A DNA stretch of 64,000 bases, taken from Sphingobacterium sp. (GTDB lineage: Bacteria > Bacteroidota > Bacteroidia > Sphingobacteriales > Sphingobacteriaceae). The translations under genes and the position numbers were made by a program. The notes beneath the pieces were generated by a model, which was given only the letters and a program-made list of their open reading frames with translations, was not told the DNA's origin and ran no database searches. Positions 9,153-16,705 of the stretch are shown here, piece by piece; within the stretch, counting starts at the first letter, position 1, and the number at the start of each line of letters is the position of its first letter. The DNA lies in assembly GCA_022712315.1 (NCBI GenBank), contig JALAGS010000162.1, positions 1 to 64,000 on the forward strand, written 5' to 3'.

Positions 9153-10070
9153 ATGAGGAGAAATTTTCTATTGCTTGGCCTAACAATCGCATTATTGGGA
9201 GCCCAGGAAATTAAGGCACAAGAACATCGTTTTGACCCGCCCTGGAATAATCCACCAGAATCGGCATTAAATTTCACCGTACCCGGAATAGATAATATTC
9301 CAGATTTATATGGTGATATCGAGAATCCGCAGCTTACCGTCTTTTTCGCAGGCAATCAATTTATGGTGGTCGATGATCTACTCGCATCTTTCAAAAAAGA
9401 ATACCCACAATATGAACGTATTTTTGTTGAAACGCTGCCACCGGGTATTTTAGCCAAACAGATTAAAGGCGGATCGCTCACAGTAGGCAATCTACGCATT
9501 ACACATAAACCAGATATTTATACAGCTAGCAAAAGGGCTATTAACGAGATGGCAGATTACTTTAGCCATACACAGGTTTATTGCTACAACAATATCTGTC
9601 TGATGATTCCAAAAGGAAATCCTGGTCATATCAAGACATTAAATGATTTAGGGAATAAGAAAGTTCGCATCAGCATGCCTAATCCGCAATGGGAAGGAAT
9701 TGGTGAGCAGATCAAAGCATCTTATAGAAAAGCAGGTGGAGAGCAACTCGTTAAGAAAATTATGGAAGACAAGGTGAACGATGGCAGCACCTATCTGACT
9801 AAGATTCATCATCGGGAGAGTCCTATGCGCATCTTGTATGGACAGGCCGACGCGGCTCCAGTTTGGGCTTCTGAGGTCGTTTATCAAAAACTAATTGGCC
9901 ATCCTGTCGAAGGAATCACCATCCCTGATGCACAGAATACAACCGCGACATACGTTGCGGCAAAGTTAAAAAATGCGCCACATACGCAGGCTGCAGATGA
10001 CTTCTTAAAATTCATGGACTCCCCTTCCGCCAAGAGTATCTACAAAAAATATGGATTTACGGTAGACTAA
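9153..10070 (+). CDS. Orphan ModA-like periplasmic substrate-binding protein
   Basis: The 305-residue product from ATG 9153 has a signal peptide (about 1-22, ending in EIKAQ) and a type II periplasmic binding-protein fold of the molybdate/sulfate class: LTVFFAGNQFMVVDDLLASF near the start, ICLMIPKGNPGHIKTLNDL in the middle, and GQADAAPVWASE for the hinge and ligand pocket. No ABC permease or ATPase for an oxyanion is adjacent. It follows the DsrE-like gene by two bases, so it may present an anion such as a sulfur oxyanion to the cytochrome instead of to a transporter; that is inference. Confidence 0.75.
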   Translation: MRRNFLLLGLTIALLGAQEIKAQEHRFDPPWNNPPESALNFTVPGIDNIPDLYGDIENPQLTVFFAGNQFMVVDDLLASFKKEYPQYERIFVETLPPGILAKQIKGGSLTVGNLRITHKPDIYTASKRAINEMADYFSHTQVYCYNNICLMIPKGNPGHIKTLNDLGNKKVRISMPNPQWEGIGEQIKASYRKAGGEQLVKKIMEDKVNDGSTYLTKIHHRESPMRILYGQADAAPVWASEVVYQKLIGHPVEGITIPDAQNTTATYVAAKLKNAPHTQAADDFLKFMDSPSAKSIYKKYGFTVD

Positions 10071-10110
10071 AAAGAAAATGGATAATTAATTATCCATTTT
10101 CTTTCTTTAC
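10071..10110 (+). terminator. Terminator after the cytochrome c / DsrE operon
   Basis: A perfect inverted repeat with 17-base arms (10071-10087 and 10088-10104) directly follows the stop codon and ends in a T-rich run. It would fold as a hairpin with a small AATT loop. Confidence 0.75.
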
Positions 10111-10134
10111 TTTAGGTCAAAATTTTTGGCTTGT

Positions 10135-10926
10135 ATGATTCTATTGCTCAAAAAACTCCATCGGTATTGGTATTTTATCAGCGTTCTACTTGTTTTTCTT
10201 CTGTTCTTCCCTTATATCTATTTTTTAGCACGTCGCCCTGAAAAAAACTACGCAAAAATCGCTCAGATGCGACGCTGGGTATCCGTTGTGGGTTCGGCCT
10301 TAGCTGGTGTTTTTTTTAAGGTGAGCTACGAATCAAAAATAGATTGGAACCGATCCATGATACTGTGTCCCAATCATACTTCCGTCTTGGATATAACAGC
10401 CCTCACCTATTTATGCCCAGCTCCATTTTCATTTATCGGGAAAGCTTCATTACTTAAAAATCCGGTTACACGTATCTTTTTCAAAACAATCGATATCCCG
10501 GTTACTCGGAGAAGTAAAGTATCTTCTTTCAAGGCCTTTCAGCGAGCCAATGAGCTTGTCCGAAAGGGAAGAAGTGTGGTTATCTTTCCAGAAGGAAAAA
10601 TCGATGATGGTTTTCCTCCACAGATTCACGCATTTAAATCCGGCGCCTTTCGAATCGCTATTCAGAATGACGTTCCCACAGTACCCATTATCATAGAAAA
10701 TGCCTGGGATATCTTTTTCGATGACGGTTCGAAAAGAGGATCTCGGCCGGGAATTGTTAAAATACATGTATTCAAGCCGATAGAGACGAAAGATTTTAAC
10801 GACGCTAATGCTTCAGAGCTGGAGAAAATTGTCTATGACAAAATGCATTCCTATTGGATTATGAAGAATAAATCGTATTTTCATAACCTAGAGAACCTCC
10901 AAAAAATATGTCAGGAAAGATCTTAA
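10135..10926 (+). CDS. 1-acyl-sn-glycerol-3-phosphate acyltransferase family protein
   Basis: The 263-residue product (ATG at 10135; an upstream TTG is less likely) has a hydrophobic N-terminal helix (about 13-31) and the PlsC/LPLAT motifs: NHTSVLD (HX4D, H81 to D86) and FPEG (151-154), with a basic R-R between. The enzyme would acylate lysophosphatidate or a related acceptor at the inner membrane. Its stop overlaps the start of the ABC ATPase gene by 19 bases, so the two are translationally coupled. Acyl acceptor specificity is not readable. Confidence 0.85.
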   Translation: MILLLKKLHRYWYFISVLLVFLLFFPYIYFLARRPEKNYAKIAQMRRWVSVVGSALAGVFFKVSYESKIDWNRSMILCPNHTSVLDITALTYLCPAPFSFIGKASLLKNPVTRIFFKTIDIPVTRRSKVSSFKAFQRANELVRKGRSVVIFPEGKIDDGFPPQIHAFKSGAFRIAIQNDVPTVPIIIENAWDIFFDDGSKRGSRPGIVKIHVFKPIETKDFNDANASELEKIVYDKMHSYWIMKNKSYFHNLENLQKICQERS

Positions 10927-11666
10927 TCGAAATCAAGGATATTGCCAGAGAATACCAAATTGGTGCAGAGACCATTCACGCCTTAAGCTCTGTTACACTC
11001 AATATCCATAAAGGAGAATTTGTTGCCTTAATGGGCCCTTCAGGATCAGGCAAATCCACGTTAATGAACATTCTCGGTTGTTTGGATACCCCAAGCCGAG
11101 GCGAATACATCCTCAATGGGATTAACGTAAGCGACATGACAGACGATGAACTCGCCGAAGTAAGAAACAAGGAAATTGGTTTTGTCTTTCAAACTTTTAA
11201 CCTACTACCAAAGAATACAGCATTGGAAAATGTTGCACTTCCTCTAATTTATGCGGGTTACAGTAAAGTTAAACGTGAGGAAAAGGCCACCGCAGCACTG
11301 GAAAGTGTCGGCTTGGGACATCGTATGGACCACAGACCCAACGAACTCTCAGGAGGACAACGGCAACGTGTTGCTGTCGCAAGAGCACTGATTAACGATC
11401 CATCTATTATACTTGCCGATGAGCCAACAGGTAACCTTGACACGAAAACATCCATTGAGATCATGGGCCTGCTTGAAGAAATTCATTCTAAGGGTAATAC
11501 CATCATTCTCGTGACACATGAAGAGGATATTGCATTACATGCACACCGTATTGTGCGTATGCGTGATGGTCTGATCGAAAATGATTATCCTAACCCTGAC
11601 ATCAAATCAGTGTCACCAAGACTGAATGCTTTAAACGAAAAAGGCAGCGATTTTGAGAATATTTAA
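10908..11666 (+). CDS. ABC transporter ATP-binding protein, LolD/MacB type
   Basis: The 252-residue product has Walker A GPSGSGKS (43-50), Q-loop VFQTFNLLP, signature LSGGQ (147-151), Walker B IILADEP (168-173) and the switch histidine in LVTHE. The sequence is of the MacB/FtsE/LolD subfamily, which works with FtsX-like permeases in mechanotransmission or lipoprotein and peptide export. No permease gene is adjacent; the partner must be elsewhere. It has a C-terminal tail of about 30 residues after the ATPase core. Confidence 0.9.
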   Translation: MSGKILIEIKDIAREYQIGAETIHALSSVTLNIHKGEFVALMGPSGSGKSTLMNILGCLDTPSRGEYILNGINVSDMTDDELAEVRNKEIGFVFQTFNLLPKNTALENVALPLIYAGYSKVKREEKATAALESVGLGHRMDHRPNELSGGQRQRVAVARALINDPSIILADEPTGNLDTKTSIEIMGLLEEIHSKGNTIILVTHEEDIALHAHRIVRMRDGLIENDYPNPDIKSVSPRLNALNEKGSDFENI

Positions 11667-11729
11667 AAATATTATACCTCTAAAAATCAAATACTTATAT
11701 TATTGACACAAAAATAACACTCGATTTAC

Positions 11730-11759
11730 TTGCTTAAGTTAAATTAAATCATAGTTTTG
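11730..11759 (+). promoter_or_regulatory. Consensus Bacteroidota promoter for the DUF2795 gene
   Basis: TTG at 11730-11732, a 19-base spacer and TAGTTTTG at 11752-11759 match the TTG-N19-TAnnTTTG consensus exactly. The expected start near 11764 gives a leader of about 25 bases. Confidence 0.7.
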
Positions 11760-11788
11760 CGAAAATAGAGAACTTAAATTGTTTTTAT

Positions 11789-12010
11789 ATGTATTGGACA
11801 TTAGAATTAGCTTCGCATCTAGAAGATGCACCATGGCCAGCAACAAAAGATGAATTAATCGATTACGCTATTCGTTCAGGTGCACCTGTTGAGGTGATTG
11901 AAAACTTACAATCTCTTGAGGATGATGGCGAGCCATATGAAAATATCGAAGAAATTTGGCCCGACTATCCAACAAAAGACGATTTCTTCTTCAATGAAGA
12001 TGAATACTAA
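11789..12010 (+). CDS. DUF2795-family small acidic protein
   Basis: The 73-residue product is highly acidic, begins MYWTLELASHLEDAPWPATKDELIDYA and ends in DDFFFNEDEY. This is the conserved DUF2795 pattern of Bacteroidota, where the protein is short, cytosolic, highly conserved and of unknown function. It has its own consensus promoter and a strong terminator, so it is a single-gene unit, probably well expressed. Confidence 0.88.
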   Translation: MYWTLELASHLEDAPWPATKDELIDYAIRSGAPVEVIENLQSLEDDGEPYENIEEIWPDYPTKDDFFFNEDEY

Positions 12011-12015
12011 AAAAT

Positions 12016-12046
12016 AAAAAACGCCTTTATTCAAAAGGCGTTTTTT
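12016..12046 (+). terminator. Intrinsic terminator after DUF2795 gene
   Basis: A 13-bp stem (12016-12028 with 12034-12046) around a 5-base loop has the GC core ACGCC/GGCGT and a T6 tail. It is a textbook terminator. Confidence 0.88.
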
Positions 12047-12160
12047 ATTAAAGGTATCCACTCATTTTGAAGACGACTCATTGCAGCTTATTCCGATTAG
12101 CTCGTGAGGGTTTTTATTCCGTAGTTTTAATCCATTTCGATAAAGCTCAGTCTTACAGAT

Positions 12161-12628
12161 ATGAAAACAAAATTAAAGCTATTGCTGTTCATTTTTATGA
12201 GCTGTATGATCAGCCAAAGCTTATCTGCTCAAGAGCAACAAATCTCCAATGATCATGTTGTCGTTTTAAAGAGGTTTGTCCAGCGCTTGAATGATCCTAA
12301 ACTAGCGACTGATATTATTTTAAGCCAAGATCTGATCACATCTAAAAAACTTGACGAAGATCTGCAGGAATACCTATTGGCGAGTATTGATGAAATTAGG
12401 ATAAATGTACAAAGCAAGGATATAAAACAATTGGAATACCTCAGCTTTGCGCAAGCGGGAAGGAAAGAAACAAGTGACATAGATCTCGAAGGCATCGATC
12501 CACAGCAAGTTTATTTTGTCAAATACCTCAAGCGGTTCGTATTTGCAGCAGTCATTCGTGATAAAAAAATTGCTTCTTTCACTTTAGTCTCTAAAGGGAA
12601 CAACAAAGCCCATTTTGTGTTCTACTAA
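12161..12628 (+). CDS. Secreted hypothetical protein
   Basis: The 155-residue product starts with a signal peptide (about 1-23, ending in LSAQ). The mature part of about 130 residues is mixed alpha/beta, with no cysteines and no motif I recognise; it ends in KGNNKAHFVFY. It sits alone between the DUF2795 terminator and the trp leader. Function unknown. Confidence 0.7.
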   Translation: MKTKLKLLLFIFMSCMISQSLSAQEQQISNDHVVVLKRFVQRLNDPKLATDIILSQDLITSKKLDEDLQEYLLASIDEIRINVQSKDIKQLEYLSFAQAGRKETSDIDLEGIDPQQVYFVKYLKRFVFAAVIRDKKIASFTLVSKGNNKAHFVFY

Positions 12629-12780
12629 TTTTTCATACCTCCACTTATTTATAAGCAGTCATTGTTAAATATCACTATCAGGACGACAAGAATACAGGTT
12701 TTTAAGATTTGGTTTTACAGCATATTTGTGACCAAGATTAAGCTAATGATACTTTCTTAAAAATTTTTCAACAAAAACAC

Positions 12781-12811
12781 TTGCATTTTATAATTCTATC
12801 AACCATATTTG
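12781..12811 (+). promoter_or_regulatory. Promoter of the trp leader and operon
   Basis: TTG (12781-12783), a 20-base spacer and CATATTTG (12804-12811) match TTG-N19/20-TAnnTTTG with one mismatch. Transcription would begin near 12816, about 14 bases before the leader-peptide ATG. Confidence 0.6.
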
Positions 12812-12829
12812 TATTAATAAAAAACAAAA

Positions 12830-12877
12830 ATGATAACAATAGTATCAAATAAGGCTTGGTGGTGGCACAACGAATAA
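12830..12877 (+). CDS. trpL: trp operon leader peptide (Trp-Trp-Trp)
   Basis: A 15-codon open frame reads MITIVSNKAWWWHNE and stops at 12875-12877. Three consecutive tryptophan codons at 12857-12865 sit directly before a hairpin, and a terminator follows upstream of trpD. This is the layout of a ribosome-stalling leader peptide: scarce Trp-tRNA holds the ribosome on the UGG codons and changes how the downstream RNA folds. Chance occurrence of three UGG codons at exactly this place is very unlikely. Confidence 0.88.
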   Translation: MITIVSNKAWWWHNE

Positions 12878-12961
12878 CGTTGTGGCAAACTCCTATTGCA
12901 TTATTTGATTAACACGTCAAGATATGATGGGCTTGCCTAAATAAGGTAAGCCCTTTTTTTA
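12866..12961 (+). promoter_or_regulatory. trp attenuator: pause hairpin, antiterminator, terminator
   Basis: Three competing structures are visible. The 1:2 hairpin CACAACG/CGTTGTG (12866-12872 with 12878-12884) begins on the base after the Trp codons. The terminator is GGGCTTGCC/GGTAAGCCC (12929-12937 with 12945-12953) followed by T7 or more. The antiterminator can form between GGCAA (12884-12888) and TTGCC (12933-12937), with three further pairs beyond one mismatch, and would destroy the terminator stem. A further 9-bp pairing joins ATCAAATAA in the leader coding region (12844-12852) to TTATTTGAT (12901-12909). Low Trp should favour read-through into trpD. Confidence 0.85.
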
Positions 12962-12972
12962 TTTAAATTACT

Positions 12973-13962
12973 ATGAAAGAAATTTTAGCTCATTTATTTG
13001 AATACAAGACATTTTCTCGGCAAGAAGCCTACGAGATCTTAACCAACATTGCCATGGGCAAATATGACAGCCACCAAATCGCGGCTTTTATGACAGCCTA
13101 TGGTATGCGCAGTATTCGTGTCGAGGAGCTAGGGGGATTTAGAGATGCGATGTATGACCTATGCCTCAAATTGGATTTTAACGGTTATGATTTAATTGAC
13201 CTTTGCGGTACGGGAGGCGACGGCAAAAATACATTCAATATTTCGACAATAGCGTCTTTTATCACTGCTGGAGCCGGCTACCATGTCGCAAAGCACGGTA
13301 ATATCGGTGTGTCTTCAAGCTGTGGTTCATCCAACGTCATGGAATATCTAGGCTATCAATTCAGCAATGATAAGTCCGAACTGCAACGTCAGCTTGATGA
13401 AGCCAATATCTGTTTTCTACATGCACCATTATTTCATCCTGCAATGAAAACTGTTGCCCCCATACGTCGTGCACTGGGTGTTAAGACCTTCTTTAACATG
13501 CTCGGCCCATTGACCAACCCCGCCAACCCTAGATTTCAGTCTGTTGGTGTATTCAGTTTGGAATTAGCGCGGCTTTACGGCTATCTCTACCAGAATACAG
13601 ACAAGCAATATTCCATCATCCATGCATTGGACGGCTACGATGAAATCTCTATGACAGGTGATTTTAAGGTAATCAACAACCAAGGAGAGAGCTACTACAA
13701 CATGGAAGAACTTGGTTTTACTCCTATCTCAGCGCTGGACTTGACTGGAGGTGAAACGATAGCAGATGCTGCACAGATATTCTTATCCATATTGAACAAC
13801 CAAGGGACAGATGTGCAGAACAATGTTGTTTTGACTAACGCTGCATTTGCTATTAGAACCTTTAATCCCGAAAAATCTTTCGGCGACTGTTTCTATGAAG
13901 CAGAAAGTTCACTGATGGAAGGCAAAGCATTGCGAAGTTTCCAAAAACTAATCAAAAAATAA
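12973..13962 (+). CDS. trpD: Anthranilate phosphoribosyltransferase
   Basis: The 329-residue product transfers the phosphoribosyl group of PRPP to anthranilate, step two of tryptophan synthesis. The PRPP-binding glycine loop CGTGGDGKN (78-86), the KHGN motif (107-110) and VAPIRRALGVKTFFNMLGPLTNP are all present, and the length is normal. It is the first structural gene after the attenuator. Unlike most Bacteroidota trp operons, trpE and trpG do not precede it here. Confidence 0.95.
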   Translation: MKEILAHLFEYKTFSRQEAYEILTNIAMGKYDSHQIAAFMTAYGMRSIRVEELGGFRDAMYDLCLKLDFNGYDLIDLCGTGGDGKNTFNISTIASFITAGAGYHVAKHGNIGVSSSCGSSNVMEYLGYQFSNDKSELQRQLDEANICFLHAPLFHPAMKTVAPIRRALGVKTFFNMLGPLTNPANPRFQSVGVFSLELARLYGYLYQNTDKQYSIIHALDGYDEISMTGDFKVINNQGESYYNMEELGFTPISALDLTGGETIADAAQIFLSILNNQGTDVQNNVVLTNAAFAIRTFNPEKSFGDCFYEAESSLMEGKALRSFQKLIKK

Positions 13963-13963
13963 G

Positions 13964-14590
13964 ATGGCGATCAAGGTAAAAGTTTGTGGCATGAAATATC
14001 CCGATAATATAGCAGCGGCAGCCTCCCTAGGCATCGACTATATGGGATTTATATTTTATGATCAATCCAAACGTTATGTTGGTGAAAGCTCCTCAGTATT
14101 CATTAAACAACTTGAACGTCCAAGCAAGGTCGGGGTTTTCGTCAATGCTAGCCTCTCAGAAATTCTTGTTAAAATAGCGGAATTCCAATTAAATATGATT
14201 CAGTTACATGGCAATGAATCGGTGGAATTTTGCGTTGAACTGAAAGAAAAATCGGGGATTACTGTCATTAAAGCCTTCGGAATTGATCAAGACTTTGACT
14301 GGGCACAACTAAATCCCTATGCCGAAGTTATAGACTATTTTCTATTTGACACGAAAAGTAGTTCCCACGGTGGTACAGGGATACAATTTGACTGGTCCTT
14401 ATTGGACCAATACAAACTGACTACCCCCTATTTTCTCAGCGGCGGTTTAGATCCCGAAAATATCAAAACAGCGCTAGAAAGAAATGATCCACGGCTATAC
14501 GCTTTGGATTTAAATTCAAAATTTGAAGTAGAACCCGGGTTAAAAGATATTGATCTATTGACCCAAAGTATAAATAATATTAAAAAATGA
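13964..14590 (+). CDS. trpF: Phosphoribosylanthranilate isomerase
   Basis: The 208-residue TIM-barrel enzyme converts phosphoribosylanthranilate to the carboxyphenylamino-deoxyribulose phosphate. The catalytic cysteine lies in KVCGMK (C8) and the general acid aspartate in [14 protein letters not shown], with the phosphate-binding loop [11 protein letters not shown]. It starts one base after the trpD stop. No trpC lies between trpD and trpF or after it. Confidence 0.94.
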   Translation: MAIKVKVCGMKYPDNIAAAASLGIDYMGFIFYDQSKRYVGESSSVFIKQLERPSKVGVFVNASLSEILVKIAEFQLNMIQLHGNESVEFCVELKEKSGITVIKAFGIDQDFDWAQLNPYAEVIDYFLFDTKSSSHGGTGIQFDWSLLDQYKLTTPYFLSGGLDPENIKTALERNDPRLYALDLNSKFEVEPGLKDIDLLTQSINNIKK

Positions 14591-15771
14591 GTATATATCA
14601 AGTCAATGAAAAAGGATATTATGGTCCATTTGGAGGAGCCTATATCCCTGAGATGCTCTATCCAAATGTGAAAGAGCTACGTGAAGAATATCTCAAAATT
14701 ATTGAAGAGGAAAGCTTTCAGGCGGAGTTTAATCAACTGCTCAGCGATTATGTCGGACGCCCCTCTCCTTTATATCATGCCAAACGGCTCTCGGAAAAAT
14801 ATGGGACTACAATCTATTTAAAACGTGAAGATCTAAACCATACTGGTGCACATAAAATCAATAATACCATAGGCCAAATTCTGTTGGCGCAACGTTTGGG
14901 CAAGAAGCGTATCATTGCAGAGACAGGAGCAGGACAGCATGGCGTTGCTACAGCGACCGTTTGCGCGCTAAAAGGTATACAGTGTGCAGTGTATATGGGG
15001 GAAGTCGATATTCAACGGCAAGCTCCAAACGTAGCAAGGATGAAAATGATGAGCGCTGAAGTTATCCCAGCAACCTCAGGCTCCAAAACACTTAAAGATG
15101 CTACAAATGAGGCTTTACGAGATTGGATAAACAATCCTGTCGACACGCATTATATCATTGGATCTGTTGTGGGACCACACCCCTACCCCGATATGGTTGC
15201 ACGCTTTCAGTCCATTATTTCAGAAGAAACGAAAAAGCAGCTATTGGCAAAAACAGGGAAAGAAAATCCAGATATGGTATTGGCTTGTGTAGGAGGAGGC
15301 TCCAACGCGGCAGGTATGTTCTATCATTATCTGGATGAAGAATCGGTTCAATTGTATGCAGTAGAGGCCGCTGGCCATGGTGTTGATTCCGGTGAATCGG
15401 CTGCCACTACAGCATTAGGAAAAGAAGGAGTCTTACATGGAAGCCGATCTATTCTTATGCAAACGGCGGATGGACAGGTGATCGAACCCTACTCCATATC
15501 TGCGGGTCTCGATTATCCCGGTATTGGTCCTCAGCATGCTTGGTTATTCAAGTCCGGTAGAGGAAACTATGTCAGTGTAACTGATGATGAGGCAATGCGC
15601 GCAGGTCTGGAACTGACGAGACTAGAAGGTATCATACCTGCTATTGAGAGCGCACATGCATTGGCTTATTTGGAAAAAATTCCTTTTAAAGGCGATGAGA
15701 CTGTCGTTGTCTGTCTTTCCGGACGTGGTGATAAGGATCTAGATAATTATATGAAATACTTTGATTTTTAA
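14587..15771 (+). CDS. trpB: Tryptophan synthase beta chain
   Basis: The 394-residue PLP enzyme condenses indole with serine. The lysine that binds PLP is in HKINNT (K90), the phosphate cup is GGGSNAAG, and the sequences [11 protein letters not shown] and [13 protein letters not shown] are hallmark TrpB1 motifs. It overlaps the trpF stop by 4 bases (ATGA), which suggests translational coupling. Confidence 0.96.
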   Translation: MSIYQVNEKGYYGPFGGAYIPEMLYPNVKELREEYLKIIEEESFQAEFNQLLSDYVGRPSPLYHAKRLSEKYGTTIYLKREDLNHTGAHKINNTIGQILLAQRLGKKRIIAETGAGQHGVATATVCALKGIQCAVYMGEVDIQRQAPNVARMKMMSAEVIPATSGSKTLKDATNEALRDWINNPVDTHYIIGSVVGPHPYPDMVARFQSIISEETKKQLLAKTGKENPDMVLACVGGGSNAAGMFYHYLDEESVQLYAVEAAGHGVDSGESAATTALGKEGVLHGSRSILMQTADGQVIEPYSISAGLDYPGIGPQHAWLFKSGRGNYVSVTDDEAMRAGLELTRLEGIIPAIESAHALAYLEKIPFKGDETVVVCLSGRGDKDLDNYMKYFDF

Positions 15772-15774
15772 GGA

Positions 15775-16536
15775 ATGAATACAATTGAAAAAAAAGAAGG
15801 TACTCCTCTTTTATCGATATATTTTACAGCTGGGTATCCAACGTTGGACAGCACAATACGTATTGCCAGTAAATTGGAAGAAGCTGGCGCGGACTTTCTG
15901 GAAATCGGTTTTCCTTATTCCGATCCTGTCGCAGATGGCCCCGTCATTCAGCACAGTTCGGAAGTTGCCTTGGCGAATGGTATGACTGTAGAAAAGTTAT
16001 TCGATCAGTTGGTCGACCTTCGTAAACATGTCAGCATCCCCGTATTTCTGATGGGCTACTTTAATCCTGTCCTTCAATTTGGTGTTGAGAGATTCTGTGA
16101 AGAATGTAAAAATGTGGGCGTGAATGGTGTCATTATACCCGACCTACCCATGGATGAATACGAAGAACTTTACAAAGAAACGTTCGAGAAAAATGGCATC
16201 GCCAATATATTCATTGTAACCCCACAGACTTCGGAAGAACGAATCAGAAAAATAGATAGCCTTTCTAGAAGCTTTATTTATTTACTTTCTTCTAATGCAA
16301 CGACTGGTAAAACACTCGATGTTGGCGACAATACCGCAGCTTACTTCAAGCGGATACAGGATCTTCAATTAAAAAATCCATTGATCGTTGGCTTCGGGAT
16401 TTCCGATAAATCCACCTTTCAAAAGGCGAGCAAACATACTGCAGGAGCCATTATAGGCACCGCATTTGTCAAACGGCTAAAAGAGCAGGATTATCTTGCA
16501 CAAATTCCTGCATTTATCTCGTCTATTAAAGATTAA
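15775..16536 (+). CDS. trpA: Tryptophan synthase alpha chain
   Basis: The 253-residue TIM barrel cleaves indole-3-glycerol phosphate and channels indole to TrpB. Catalytic residues are Glu43 (FLEIGFPYSDP) and Asp123 (IIPDLPMDE), and GFGISD forms part of the phosphate site. It starts 3 bases after trpB and closes the operon. Confidence 0.95.
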   Translation: MNTIEKKEGTPLLSIYFTAGYPTLDSTIRIASKLEEAGADFLEIGFPYSDPVADGPVIQHSSEVALANGMTVEKLFDQLVDLRKHVSIPVFLMGYFNPVLQFGVERFCEECKNVGVNGVIIPDLPMDEYEELYKETFEKNGIANIFIVTPQTSEERIRKIDSLSRSFIYLLSSNATTGKTLDVGDNTAAYFKRIQDLQLKNPLIVGFGISDKSTFQKASKHTAGAIIGTAFVKRLKEQDYLAQIPAFISSIKD

Positions 16537-16572
16537 CATACAGGTTGAAAATTAGCAAAGCGTTAATTTTTT

Positions 16573-16622
16573 AATAAGAGTTCGGTCTAAAGTCTTTTTT
16601 CTTGGACCGAACTCTTATTTTT
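16573..16622 (+). terminator. Terminator of the trp operon
   Basis: A perfect 15-bp stem (16573-16587 with 16605-16619) with a 17-base loop and a T run follows trpA by 36 bases. Confidence 0.82.
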
Positions 16623-16644
16623 AAGACAATTTTTTCAAAGATGA

Positions 16645-16652
16645 TAACTTTG
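16645..16652 (+). promoter_or_regulatory. -7 box for phospholipase C gene
   Basis: TAACTTTG matches TAnnTTTG and lies 53 bases before the chosen ATG at 16706. The TTG element is not clear. Confidence 0.4.
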
Positions 16653-16705
16653 CTGCCTGATTAACCAAGCAATTGGCAACCAGTAAAATCAATACTGATA
16701 TAACC

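Noticed and set aside
12067..12252. 61-codon frame overlapping the secreted hypothetical gene
   Set aside because: It overlaps the signal-peptide-bearing frame starting at 12161 and has no signal, motif or start context of its own.
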